Positions 32,311 to 40,331 of a DNA stretch of 64,000 bases are shown here, one piece after another. Numbering within the stretch: position 1 is the stretch's first letter; each line of letters begins with the position of its first letter. The notes under the pieces are model-generated. The model saw only the letters and a program-made list of their open reading frames with translations, did not search any database and was not told the origin of the DNA. The position numbers and the translations under genes were made by a program. Origin of the DNA: CBDBZX01 sp965213645 (lineage in GTDB: Bacteria; Deinococcota; Deinococci; Deinococcales; Trueperaceae); NCBI GenBank assembly GCA_965213645.1, contig CBDBZX010000002.1, positions 1,860,001 to 1,924,000 on the forward strand, in the 5' to 3' direction.

Positions 32311-33151
32311 CTCCGAACGCCCCGTACCGCCCTGGTGTCACCCCGACGTAGCGCCTGAAGGTCCTCGTGAAGTGTGCCTGGTCGGCGAAGCCCAGGTCGT
32401 AGGCGACGTGTGCGAGCGGCTCGCGCCGCCGCAGCGCGCGCTTCGCCTCGCGCACGCGCAGGGACATCTGATAGACGCCCGGTGTCACGCCGACGACCTC
32501 CTTAAAGACCCTGCTCAGGTGAAACTTGCTCATGACCGCGTGCTCGGCGAGCTGCTCGAGCGAGAGGGGTGCGCCTACGTAGTCTCTCAGGTGCGCCTTC
32601 GCCACCTCCACCGCGCGCTCGGCCCTGGGCGTGACGCTTGCAGGGCGAACGGGCTGGTGGGCCAGCAGGCTCCGCGTCAGGGCGACGAGCTTCTCCTCCT
32701 GAACGGGGCCGGGCGCGGCCTCTTCGAAGCTCATAAACGCGTCCCTAAAGAGCGTGCCGAGCTGTCGGTTCACCGCGCGGTTCCCCGTAACGGGCGCTGT
32801 GAAGAGTGGGAGGCGTCGACCCGAAGTTCGGGCCAGGTCGTGCATCAGCTCGGGGCTGAGCCGCAAGGTCTGGTAGCTCCAGCGTTCTCCTTTGCTAGGC
32901 GCGGCGGCGAGGGCCTCCCCGGCCCCGTAGGACTGAAAGGTTGCGTTACGAAGGGCGTGCGTCTCGCCTCGGTAGCGGGCAGTCGCGGGGCCTTGCAGGC
33001 AGAGCGACAAGCAGTAGTCACCTAGGAGCTGCGGGGCGAGCGGCTGCGCCGCGCTTCGCACACGTTCAAGCTCCAGGCCGTCGAAGTCTTTAGGATGCCA
33101 GAAAGTCGTTTCTGGTGCTTTGGCTTCGGCGAAAGTAAGGGGGCGGGTCAT
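32300..33151 (-). CDS. AraC-family regulator (WHPKDFDGLE variant)
   Basis: 283 residues. The N-terminus TTFWHPKDFDGLELERVRS is a divergent version of the island signature, and the C-terminal HTH is intact (LEQLAEHAVMSKFHLSRVFK, DLGFADQAHFTRTFR, VTPGRYG). ATG 33151 follows AGGAGGAGACAG. No convincing island element lies upstream; only TTCGTCAAGAC, out of register. Convergent with and overlapping the second STAND gene by 11 bp, it marks the right edge of the island. Confidence 0.88.
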   Translation of the reverse strand: MTRPLTFAEAKAPETTFWHPKDFDGLELERVRSAAQPLAPQLLGDYCLSLCLQGPATARYRGETHALRNATFQSYGAGEALAAAPSKGERWSYQTLRLSPELMHDLARTSGRRLPLFTAPVTGNRAVNRQLGTLFRDAFMSFEEAAPGPVQEEKLVALTRSLLAHQPVRPASVTPRAERAVEVAKAHLRDYVGAPLSLEQLAEHAVMSKFHLSRVFKEVVGVTPGVYQMSLRVREAKRALRRREPLAHVAYDLGFADQAHFTRTFRRYVGVTPGRYGAFGVTL

Positions 33152-33442
33152 CTGTCTCCTCCTAGAGACAGTCTTGACGAACGGGGTTTACAGGGACCTT
33201 ACACGGCCCGCGTGGGGCGGTAAGGGCTGGGCAACAGCGTCACTTACGCTGACATGCGATATACACTCCAAGCCGCCCGCTGCTTCCCCTCAAGAGGGCG
33301 TAGGGGTGGGCAAACCTGGGTGAGATTTCAAGGTCAAGCGCGAAAAGACCAAGAACCGCTGCCTACATGAGGGGGGTCGAGTGGTGCTCTGTCCGGCAGA
33401 CGCTCTCCTTCGGCTTTCCTCCTACAGAATGACTCACACACA

Positions 33443-34030
33443 CTAGGCGTGGAAGTGAAAGCGCCGCGGCTCATCTCTGTGGTTAAGGACGGCAACCTCC
33501 TTTAATCCTAGAGTCTCATAGAGTTCGCGGCGGGCCTTCATCGCACGGCGCGACCCGAAAACGGGACGGCGGAACCACCAGGCGTTCTCTAGCCAAGCCA
33601 ATACCTCCTGCACAAAATCTTCCTCAAAATCGCGCTTCGTACCGCGCCTGAGCCAGTACTCGAGCCGAACGTCGAACCCTAACAGTCGGGCGGCTGTTGC
33701 CTCGTCAACGGCGTAGTCGTCCAAGAAGGGCGTGACGGGGTCGAAGTAGAGCGAGCCGAGCAGTTGACGCTCGCCCAAGGTGAAGATGCTAAAGCCGTAG
33801 GCCAAGTCACGCTCGAAGTCTTCGATATGTCCGGCTAGGTCTTCAGCGTTCTGCTGAAGGCTGAAGTCGTCCTCAGGCCAGGGGCTGTCGCTCCAGATGT
33901 GTAGCAGCGCCTTAGACGCTATGACGGCGTCATAGTCTTTCAGGTTGTCGCCCGGTCGCTGACGGTGCAGTCGGAAACCAGGGGTCACCAAGGTGACAGG
34001 AACGGGGTTGCGTTCAGGGTTGAGCGTCAT
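33443..34030 (-). CDS. GNAT-like acetyltransferase-fold protein
   Basis: 195 residues with the layout of RimJ/RimL-like GNAT proteins: VTPGFRLHRQRPGDNLKDYD (strand 1/helix 1), FSIFTLGERQLLGSLYFDPV (central strands) and EYWLRRGTKRDFEEDFVQEV. The canonical Q/RxxGxG/A acetyl-CoA loop is not well preserved (RRGTKRD in its place), so catalysis is uncertain. Substrate unknown. Monocistronic. Confidence 0.65.
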   Translation of the reverse strand: MTLNPERNPVPVTLVTPGFRLHRQRPGDNLKDYDAVIASKALLHIWSDSPWPEDDFSLQQNAEDLAGHIEDFERDLAYGFSIFTLGERQLLGSLYFDPVTPFLDDYAVDEATAARLLGFDVRLEYWLRRGTKRDFEEDFVQEVLAWLENAWWFRRPVFGSRRAMKARRELYETLGLKEVAVLNHRDEPRRFHFHA

Positions 34031-34187
34031 TAGAACTCCTCAGGGCCGCTAAGCACGGACGTGCTCCTTTGACATCTTAATCTCTCTACGCTTACCGCGC
34101 GCCCAGTGCGAAAGGCTTCCATCATGCCCCTGGCTCAGGAGCCGTTGAACAACCCCGGTCACGCTGCGGGAGACATCTGAGGCTTTC

Positions 34188-34214
34188 TGCGATGAACGCG
34201 CGCGTCTCTTGCGT
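34188..34214. repeat. Interspersed ~32-bp palindrome (3'-end element), copy 1
   Basis: TGCG...AACGCGCGCG...TTGCG, 90 nt downstream of the GNAT gene stop at 34304. A degenerate member of the family listed in the findings. Confidence 0.55.
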
Positions 34215-34303
34215 TACGCTCTCGAAGGTATGAAGAGTGACCCAACTTGTTCAAGCGCTCCCGACCTGGCTGTCGAGGGATAGGATAATCTCTTGTCGCT
34301 GGC

Positions 34304-34753
34304 TTACACACGCAGCCTCGCAACGACCTCGTCGCCCTCCGTCTCGCCCGTCTCCACGAACCCCATCGAGGCGTAGAGCCCCCTCGCTACGGCATTGCCT
34401 GGCTGGTAGGAGAGCGCAAACTCCGGGACATCGTTCTGTTCTGAAAGAACGGCTATAGCCTCCTTTACCGCCGCTCGCCCGTAGCCCTGCCGCTGCTGCG
34501 CCCGGTCTATAAGAATGCCGCCCAGCCAACAGCTCTTGTCGTCGTCGATACCCCACATCAGAAAGCCGACAACAGTGCCTCCTAAATAGATAGCCAGCGG
34601 GTTCCAGGTGCCGTAGCAGCAGAGCGCTAGGTAGTAGCTCGGCTCCGCGACGAAGGCGCGCTGCTCGCTTGTCACCTCGAGCGCGCTTACCGCACGCCAG
34701 TTGTCGCTGTCGACGCGGCGGACGCGAACGCGGGGCGTTTTGGATAACGGCAT
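34304..34753 (-). CDS. GNAT-family N-acetyltransferase
   Basis: 149 residues. The fold is clear: VRVRRVDSDNWRAVSALEV, VVGFLMWGIDDDKSCWLGGI, the acetyl-CoA loop RAQQRQGYGRAAVKEAI (Q-x-x-G-x-G/A) and the C-terminal LSYQPGNAVARGLYASMGF. Spermidine/spermine or small-molecule acetylation is typical of such short members. ATG 34753 is chosen because the homology begins there and a good promoter ends 5 nt before it; the frame continues to 34972 without protein-like sequence. Confidence 0.88.
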   Translation of the reverse strand: MPLSKTPRVRVRRVDSDNWRAVSALEVTSEQRAFVAEPSYYLALCCYGTWNPLAIYLGGTVVGFLMWGIDDDKSCWLGGILIDRAQQRQGYGRAAVKEAIAVLSEQNDVPEFALSYQPGNAVARGLYASMGFVETGETEGDEVVARLRV

Positions 34754-34758
34754 AAGAA

Positions 34759-34788
34759 AGTATAAGGTGACGCGAGGTAAGCGCTCAA
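34759..34788 (-). promoter_or_regulatory. Promoter giving a leaderless transcript
   Basis: Minus sense: -35 TTGAGC (34788-34783), 18-bp spacer, -10 TATACT (34764-34759), then five bases and the ATG of the GNAT gene. Transcription should start at or next to the ATG. Confidence 0.75.
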
Positions 34789-34860
34789 CTGCTATCCGCC
34801 TCGCGAAGAGGCTTTTATGTCCTTCACCTCTCAAGCTTAGCAACGCTTGAGCGAGCGATA

Positions 34861-34888
34861 GAGCGTGTGTTGCGCGCGTCTCTCGCAT
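34861..34888. repeat. 3'-end palindromic element, copy 2
   Basis: TTGCGCGCGTCTCTCGCA block 36 nt downstream of the esterase stop at 34924. Confidence 0.55.
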
Positions 34889-34923
34889 AACGATCTGCCG
34901 CTCCACCTGCCCAAAGCGCTGTT

Positions 34924-35913
34924 CTATACGCCCACTTGCTCGCCCACCCACTCGAGCACCAAGTTGAACCACGCGGGCGCGTTCTGATGTAGGTTCAGGT
35001 TGTGCCCGGCGTCAGGGACAACCTCAACTCGCAGCTCAGCTTCCGGCGAGAAGTAGCTGGGCTCTTGAAGGGCTTCGGTACAACCGGGCGGCGTACAGGA
35101 AAGTGTGTCGTACTGGCCCACCCCGAGCAGCACCGGCGCCAGTACGCCCTTGGAGATGTTGGGCAGCGTCACCAGCTCGGCGTACTGCAGCGCCTCGCCG
35201 AGCGCGAAGGTGTCCTTATTCGCCTCGTCGAAGGCGACGATTTCAGGATCGGCGTTCGGCGCATAGTAGACCGAGTCCTCGCGGCTGCCGGGCAGGGTCG
35301 TAAAGTAGCCCTCGGGCAACGCTCGGTCTACAAAACGCGGGTCTTCCGCTGCCGGGTAGAGCGAGGCCTGGAAGTCGCCCGAGCCGGGGCCGAAGTTATG
35401 TAAGAAGCCGGTCAGCACGAGCGCGTCCACGTCGCCGTAACGAGACGCTTCGAGCAGGGCGACGGCCGCCCCGAGCGAGTGGCCGTAGAGGACTACGTGC
35501 TCGAACCCGTAGCTTCCTTCGGGGTCGCGCAGTGCCTGCACGACCTGATGTACGATGTAGGCGTTCGCGTCCTGGCTGACCTGGGCACCGGGAGGGCGGT
35601 CGCTCGCCCCGGTGCCGATGCGGTCCAAGGCGAGCGTCGCATAACCCGCTCCGTTCGCAGCCCGCACATAGGAGTAGCGCTCTGGCTCAACAGGTGGATC
35701 GAAGTAGCTGCGGTCATAGGTCGCACCGGGCAGGAGGAGCTGTACGGTCGTCGCCCCGTTCGGCTGGCAGAGGGTGCCCGCGACGGTGTAGGTGTTGAAG
35801 CCCGGCGCGAGTGTGACCTCGAGCGTGAAGTCTTCACAAGGTGTTTGGGCTTGAGCAAGGGCGAGAGAGGCGAGCAGGGATGCGAAAACGGTGAGTACAA
35901 AGGTGAAACGCAT
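34924..35913 (-). CDS. Secreted alpha/beta hydrolase (esterase/lipase)
   Basis: 329 residues. Signal peptide MRFTFVLTVFASLLASLALA with cleavage near AQA. The nucleophile elbow is YGHSLGAAVAL, the catalytic His is in VPDAGHNLN and the acid probably in VGQYDTLSC. The strand before the oxyanion hole reads LLLPGATYDRSYF. Four cysteines (CEDF, LCQP, SCTPPGCTE) could form disulfides outside the cell. Probable exported carboxylesterase, substrate unknown. AAAGGA lies about 11 nt before ATG 35913. Confidence 0.85.
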   Translation of the reverse strand: MRFTFVLTVFASLLASLALAQAQTPCEDFTLEVTLAPGFNTYTVAGTLCQPNGATTVQLLLPGATYDRSYFDPPVEPERYSYVRAANGAGYATLALDRIGTGASDRPPGAQVSQDANAYIVHQVVQALRDPEGSYGFEHVVLYGHSLGAAVALLEASRYGDVDALVLTGFLHNFGPGSGDFQASLYPAAEDPRFVDRALPEGYFTTLPGSREDSVYYAPNADPEIVAFDEANKDTFALGEALQYAELVTLPNISKGVLAPVLLGVGQYDTLSCTPPGCTEALQEPSYFSPEAELRVEVVPDAGHNLNLHQNAPAWFNLVLEWVGEQVGV

Positions 35914-35976
35914 TTACGGGGAATCCTTTCGTAAAGAGAGATAACCAGAAGTTGTCGGAGTAACAGGTAGCCTCAA

Positions 35977-36555
35977 CTAAAAGCCCTGAGCCAGCGCCCG
36001 CGCTTCTTCCAACATGGCCTGACGTTCGTTATCTGTAACGATAGGCACGCCGAAGAACACCTTGTAGGTGATGTCGCGGATGCCGAAGAACTCGAGCCCG
36101 CCTGTGGTGATCACCTTCTTGATGGCGTCTTTGGTCTCCCAGGCGTCGTACACGGCTTCGGGGTTGCCCGAGGTCTGCAAGACCAGCGCCTTCTTGCCAC
36201 CCAAGAGGCCAGTAGGTCCTTGTGCTCCATATTCGAAGGCGAAGCCGTTTAAGAACACGCGGTCCATCCAGCCCTTTAAGATAGCGGGGCGGTCGTGCCA
36301 CCAGAGCGGATAGATTAGGACGAGCCCCTCGGCCCAAGACACGTCGGCCTGCTCAGGCTTCACATCATCAGGCGTCTCGCCCTGCGAGATGAGGGTCAGG
36401 TCGTCGGCGTCCAAGGTCGGCTTGAAGCCCGAGGCGTAGAGGTCTTTGACCCTGATCTCATGCCCAGCTTTCTCCAAGCCAACCTGGACTGACTCGAGCA
36501 GGGCGTGGTTGAAGCTTTCGGGGTTGGGGTGCGCGTAGACGACAAGCGTGTTCAT
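35977..36555 (-). CDS. NAD(P)H-dependent flavin oxidoreductase (NQO1/MdaB/KefF family)
   Basis: 192-residue flavodoxin-like quinone reductase. MNTLVVYAHPNPESFNHALL holds the FMN/FAD phosphate loop, WAEGLVLIYPLWWHDRPAILKGWMDRVF is the family hallmark, and GLLGGKKALVLQTSGNPEAV follows. It reduces quinones by two electrons and protects against redox cyclers. AAAAGGAG is 4-5 nt before ATG 36555. Next to an AraC-type regulator on the same strand, possibly its controller. Confidence 0.9.
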   Translation of the reverse strand: MNTLVVYAHPNPESFNHALLESVQVGLEKAGHEIRVKDLYASGFKPTLDADDLTLISQGETPDDVKPEQADVSWAEGLVLIYPLWWHDRPAILKGWMDRVFLNGFAFEYGAQGPTGLLGGKKALVLQTSGNPEAVYDAWETKDAIKKVITTGGLEFFGIRDITYKVFFGVPIVTDNERQAMLEEARALAQGF

Positions 36556-36700
36556 AAAGCTCCTTTTGAGTATGCGAAGTAGAGAGAATCAGCCTTTTGA
36601 ACATTATGAAAGGCGTCTTAGCGTGCATACTACAAGGAGAGAGTACGCGCAGAACGAGACAAATACCAGAGAGGATGCGCCGTATTTCTTGTACGATTGG

Positions 36701-37573
36701 CTACTTCAGTCTTGCCTCGCGCCAGTGGCGTGGGCTCACGCCGTGCTCACGCCGGAACACGCGGCTGAAGTAGGAGACGTCCGAGAAGCCTGAGGCGAGC
36801 GCCACCTGCTCGACGGGTAGGCCCTGCAAGAGGAGCAGCCGGGCTTCGGCGAGGCGGCGGGAGACGATCCAGGCCAAGACCGAGCGCCCCGTCTCCTGCC
36901 GCACCACTGCCGTAACGTGTGAGCGCGAGCGGCCCGCGGCTTGAACGACCTCCTTGAGCGAGATGGGCTCGCGGAAGTGCACCTCGATAAAGGCGAACAC
37001 GCGCTCTAATAGAGGTTTGTCTGCCGCGCTAAGTACAGGTAGATGCATCTCAGCGAGCCGCGCCGCCTCCAAGAGCAGCAGGCTCAGGCTCCACCTAGCG
37101 GCGTCGGCGTGGCCGAGCTGCGGGTTCTTCAACTCGTCGCGCAAGCTTTCAGCGAGGCTCGTCCACCAACCTCGGCGCTCGGGAGGTATATGCAGCCTGG
37201 CCGTTTCACCTGAAGGCTGCATAAAAGAGAGTAGGAGCAACTCTCCAGGTAGGCTGACACGGGCCTGCGCCGGTACCCCGACGGCCTCCGGCTCGAATAC
37301 AACGAGCCAGCCGTGCGCCGTGGTGAGGCGGCTGACATCGTGCACATCACCCGGCGCGAGCACATAAAGGTCGCCTGCCGAGGTCTGCAACTCGGTTCCG
37401 TTGACAAAGTGGACGCCGCCCCCGACTTCCAAGTACATCAGCTCGAAGAAGCCGTGCCGGTGGGTGCTCATCGACCTCGTGGGGTGGTTCTGGTCGAAGC
37501 GCTGGGCTACGACACGCAAGCCCGTAGGGGTGTTGCTGCCGAGGTGGTGGACGGGCAGAGGAGGGCGGGGCAT
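36701..37573 (-). CDS. AraC-family regulator with N-terminal cupin
   Basis: 290 residues. The cupin has HRHGFFELMYLEVGGGVHF and AGDLYVLAPGDVHDV. The C-terminal HTH pair is LKEVVQAAGRSRSHVTAVVR and VEQVALASGFSDVSYFSRVFR with HGVSPRHWR. It lacks the WRP signature of the 14-33 kb group and has no island element. A TATACT -10 box lies 8 nt upstream of ATG 37573, so the transcript is almost leaderless. May control the quinone reductase gene downstream. Confidence 0.9.
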   Translation of the reverse strand: MPRPPLPVHHLGSNTPTGLRVVAQRFDQNHPTRSMSTHRHGFFELMYLEVGGGVHFVNGTELQTSAGDLYVLAPGDVHDVSRLTTAHGWLVVFEPEAVGVPAQARVSLPGELLLLSFMQPSGETARLHIPPERRGWWTSLAESLRDELKNPQLGHADAARWSLSLLLLEAARLAEMHLPVLSAADKPLLERVFAFIEVHFREPISLKEVVQAAGRSRSHVTAVVRQETGRSVLAWIVSRRLAEARLLLLQGLPVEQVALASGFSDVSYFSRVFRREHGVSPRHWREARLK

Positions 37574-37698
37574 GAGACTTTAGTATAGGGCGCGCCCGAA
37601 AAGAAGGGTAAAACCTTCCGCGACAAACACGCACGTCTGTTGCACAGCGCGTCGCAGCCTTGCCTCTAAAGAGTTGGTATATTTAGCCGCGCCGACCG

Positions 37699-38055
37699 CT
37701 AATCTGCCGCGCTTTCTAGCTCTAGTCCCGCCTCTTGCTCGGAGTTCCGCTCCGCGTCCGCCTTGCTCCAGGCACACATCGCATCGAAGATGGCGTGCAG
37801 GCTGCGCCCCCTCTCGGTCAACTCGTATTCAACTCGCACTGGCACCTCTGCGAATACCTCTCTCGTTACAAAGCCGTGCTGCTCTAACTCCCGCAGCCGG
37901 TCGGTGAGCACCTTACCGCTGATGCCGGTGATGGCTTCTTTAAGCTCCCCGTAGCGCTTGCGACCGGGCAGCAGATGCCACACGACCAGACTGACCCAGC
38001 GGTTGCCGAGGATGTTGAGGGTGCGCTCCACAGGGTCTGGTCTCTTTTGGTTCAT
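37699..38055 (-). CDS. HxlR-family regulator
   Basis: 118-residue winged-helix protein with typical HxlR sequence: LNILGNRWVSLVVWHLLPG, RYGELKEAITGISGKVLTDR, LRELEQHGFVTREVF and VEYELTERGRSL. No cysteine in the N-terminal region, so a redox-sensing YodB/HypR mechanism is unlikely. Divergent from the NmrA-like gene at 38170, the usual arrangement for HxlR regulators of oxidoreductases. A short dyad AAGT-TTAAT-ACTT at 38062-38074 overlaps its promoter region and may be the operator. Confidence 0.9.
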   Translation of the reverse strand: MNQKRPDPVERTLNILGNRWVSLVVWHLLPGRKRYGELKEAITGISGKVLTDRLRELEQHGFVTREVFAEVPVRVEYELTERGRSLHAIFDAMCAWSKADAERNSEQEAGLELESAAD

Positions 38056-38061
38056 ATCCTG

Positions 38062-38074
38062 AAGTTTAATACTT
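38062..38074. promoter_or_regulatory. Candidate HxlR operator
   Basis: Dyad AAGT-TTAAT-ACTT in the intergenic region between hxlR (-) and the NmrA-like gene (+), just ahead of the hxlR ATG. Confidence 0.4.
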
Positions 38075-38169
38075 TTCGGATATTAGTAGCGTTCGGCACC
38101 TAACACACTGCCTTTCATATTTGGTTACGAGTTAGAGCCCTGTGCCGAGTCACATGTAGAGTTCTGGCT

Positions 38170-39126
38170 ATGGCAACTATAGAGAACAACCTACCCATCG
38201 CCGTCTTTGGAGCCACCGGTGCTCAAGGCGGCCCCGTTGTCCAAGCCCTCCTCGACGCAGGTCGTCCGGTCCGCGCTGTTGTGCGTAACCCAGACAAGGC
38301 CCAAAGCCTCAAGGAGCGCGGTGCGGAGGTCGCCGTCGCGGAGCTCACCGACGCGGACGCCCTCACCGCCGCCCTGCGAGGGGTGTCGGGTGCCTTTATT
38401 CACCTACCCTTTCTTCCGGTGATGGACTTTATCGCGCCCACCGCCCAAGCCCTAGCGATCGCCCTCGTAGAGGCGGAGGTGCCCCTGAGCGTGTTCTCCA
38501 CCAGCGGCCCGGTCGCCACGCATGTGACCGGGGTCGGTTCCTTGGACACCAAGGCTGAGGCGAAGCGCGTCTTACAGGCTTCCGGCGCACCCCTTATCGT
38601 CTTCGAGCCCGCCGGCTACCTCGCGAACCTGAGCACCCCTTTCGCCGCGCCGCCCGTGGTGAAGGCTGGGGAGCTGCGCTACCCGCTGCCTGCAGCACAC
38701 CGCCAGCCCTGGGTCAGTGTGGAGGATCAGGCGCGGCTTGCGCTTCTGGCCTTGGAGTACCCCGACCTCGCTGGGCGCTCATTTGGCGTTGGCGCGCAGC
38801 TCAGCGGGTCCGAGCTCGCTGCCGGGCTGTCCGAAGGATTAGGGCAGCAGATCAGCTACGTGCCCGTTTCTCCCGCGACGTTCGCGGCGACCGTCACGCC
38901 GATGCTCGGCCCCGACCTCGCGGCCGCCCTGGAGCACGACTACGGTCTTATGGGGGCGCGTGGTCCCGGCATCGACTTAGACGCCGACACGTCCGTCATC
39001 ACGACCGAGCTGGGCACCGAGTACACCGGCGTCGCGCGGTGGGCAGCCGAGCAGCCGTGGGAGGCGATGGCCGGGGCGGGTGCTGGGCTGTTCCCTGACC
39101 TGGCTCAGGCTCGAGGGCAGAGGTAA
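38170..39126 (+). CDS. NmrA-like NAD(P)-binding protein
   Basis: 318 residues; Rossmann protein of the atypical SDR/NmrA family. IAVFGATGAQGGPVVQALLD is the GxxGxxG nucleotide loop, VRAVVRNPDKAQSL the NADP-preferring strand 2, and FEPAGYLANLS matches the active-site strand. NmrA/HSCARG-type proteins sense NADP(H) or reduce quinones. Its stop overlaps the ribosome-binding site of the next gene (GAGGTAA), so the two NmrA-like genes form an operon, probably under the divergent HxlR regulator. Confidence 0.9.
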   Translation: MATIENNLPIAVFGATGAQGGPVVQALLDAGRPVRAVVRNPDKAQSLKERGAEVAVAELTDADALTAALRGVSGAFIHLPFLPVMDFIAPTAQALAIALVEAEVPLSVFSTSGPVATHVTGVGSLDTKAEAKRVLQASGAPLIVFEPAGYLANLSTPFAAPPVVKAGELRYPLPAAHRQPWVSVEDQARLALLALEYPDLAGRSFGVGAQLSGSELAAGLSEGLGQQISYVPVSPATFAATVTPMLGPDLAAALEHDYGLMGARGPGIDLDADTSVITTELGTEYTGVARWAAEQPWEAMAGAGAGLFPDLAQARGQR

Positions 39127-39130
39127 AACT

Positions 39131-39847
39131 ATGCTGATCGCTGTACATGGGGCAACGGGTGCGCAAGGTGCGCCCGTCATCCAGACCTTGCTAGAGCGCG
39201 GCCATAGGGTCCGCGCCGTCACCCGAACGGCCCGACCTGATCGGTTCCCCATCGGGGTCGAGCCGATAGCCTCTGACCTCACCGACATCGGCGTGCTCGC
39301 TCGAGCCTACGCAGGTGTAGACGGGGTCGCCCTGGTCCTGCCCGGCGGGGCAGCGGACGATGTAGCGACAGCCCAAGCCGAGACTATCCTCGCCACGCTG
39401 CGCGAAGCAGAGGTGCCTAGAGCAGTTTTCAACGTGGGAGGGGGTGTTTGGAAGACGCCGCCCGCCATCCCCTTCCTGCAAGCGCGCACGCGGCTCGCCT
39501 TCGGGCTTCCCGAGGTTGTACGGTACGCTACCGCCGCCGGACCCGCAACTACCCTTATGGAGAACTTCAGCGAGGGCTGGATTGTAGAGAGGCTGCGCGA
39601 GACCGGCGAGCTAGCGAACCCCGCACCACCGGATATGAAGATGAACCCTGTGGCGATGCCGGACCTCGCCGAGGTCATGGCGCGCGTCAAGGCGGGCGAG
39701 GAGATCGTGCTCGCTAAGGGGGGCGAGCCCTACGCTAAGCTTGTGCCCTTAGAGCGCAAGCCGCGCGAGTTCGGCTTCGTCGAGGGGATCCTCCCGGCGA
39801 GCTTCTTCGAGCCCTTGGATGACGACGAGTTAGAGGCCTGGGAATAG
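39131..39847 (+). CDS. Chimeric protein: NmrA-like Rossmann domain fused to a Phd/YefM-type antitoxin tail
   Basis: 238 residues from ATG 39131 (GAGGT 6 nt upstream). Residues 1-175 form an NmrA-like Rossmann domain (MLIAVHGATGAQGAPVIQTL). From about 177 the sequence changes to a Phd/YefM antitoxin: DLAEVMARVKAGEEIVLAKG, EPYAKLVPLE, then the toxin-binding tail FGFVEGILPASFF and PLDDDELEAWE. The antitoxin's own N-terminal start is missing; the join lies in a helix where both families look alike (DLAEV). It directly precedes and overlaps a VapC gene, as an antitoxin would. An in-frame deletion fusing two genes is the simplest explanation. DNA binding is doubtful, toxin neutralisation plausible. 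Confidence 0.82.
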   Translation: MLIAVHGATGAQGAPVIQTLLERGHRVRAVTRTARPDRFPIGVEPIASDLTDIGVLARAYAGVDGVALVLPGGAADDVATAQAETILATLREAEVPRAVFNVGGGVWKTPPAIPFLQARTRLAFGLPEVVRYATAAGPATTLMENFSEGWIVERLRETGELANPAPPDMKMNPVAMPDLAEVMARVKAGEEIVLAKGGEPYAKLVPLERKPREFGFVEGILPASFFEPLDDDELEAWE

Positions 39848-40230
39848 CCAGACTCCTTCTGGACACGAATGCGTTGCTCTGGGCGCTCCTCTCACCAGAT
39901 GACCTAAGCGAGGCAGCGTTTGAGAGATTACGCGACCCCGACACGCAGCTTCTGGTCAGCAGCGTGAGCGCCTGGGAGATTGCCATCAAGTACGCTCTCG
40001 GCAAGCTTGAAGGGGCAGAGCGGGTGGTGACAGGCTTCAGCTCTCACTTAGGGCGACTCCAAGCGGATGTCCTCGTCATTACTCCAGAACACGCTTTACG
40101 CGCCGGTGCGCTGCCACGTCATCACCGCGACCCTTTTGACCGGATGCTCATCGCGCAGGCGCAGCTCGAACACGCACCTATTGTCACTAGCGATGCACTG
40201 TTCTCGTCCTACAAGGTAGAAGTGGTGTGA
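39844..40230 (+). CDS. vapC: PIN-domain toxin, VapC-like, apparent ATA start
   Basis: About 128 residues. PIN nuclease motifs: ARLLLDTNALLWALL (first Asp), VSSVSAWEIAIKYALGKL (Glu), LPRHHRDPFDRMLIAQA (Asp) and PIVTSDALFSSY. VapC toxins are Mg2+-dependent RNases held inactive by the cognate antitoxin. The homology begins xARLLLDTN, and the codon in the start position is ATA (39844), inside the antitoxin stop (GAATAG). No ATG, GTG or TTG lies upstream in the proper place; CTG 39859 would just retain the first catalytic Asp and TTG 39874 would lose it. The toxin may therefore be very weakly translated or dead. Confidence 0.8.
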   Translation: MARLLLDTNALLWALLSPDDLSEAAFERLRDPDTQLLVSSVSAWEIAIKYALGKLEGAERVVTGFSSHLGRLQADVLVITPEHALRAGALPRHHRDPFDRMLIAQAQLEHAPIVTSDALFSSYKVEVV

Positions 40231-40250
40231 TGAGAGGCAGAAATATAGCG

Positions 40251-40282
40251 TTGTGCGATCAACGCGCGCGTCTACCGCAGAA
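40251..40282. repeat. 3'-end palindromic element, copy 3
   Basis: TTGTGCG...AACGCGCGCG...CGCAGAA, 20 nt after the vapC stop and immediately before the terminator hairpin. Confidence 0.6.
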
Positions 40283-40316
40283 GCCCCCTCAGCCAGGTCT
40301 AGCTGAGGGGGCTTTA
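40282..40316. terminator. Bidirectional terminator
   Basis: A 12-bp perfect stem AGCCCCCTCAGC / GCTGAGGGGGCT with an 8-nt loop, between vapC (+) and the SDR gene (-). TTTAA follows on plus and TTCTG on minus. Confidence 0.85.
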
Positions 40317-40331
40317 AGCGGCGTTGCAGGT

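Noticed and set aside
33165..33185. TCGTCAAGAC upstream of the 32300 AraC gene taken as an island element
   Set aside because: It lacks the TTCAAG core and the CAA half-site, and lies too close to the start codon for a -10 box in register.
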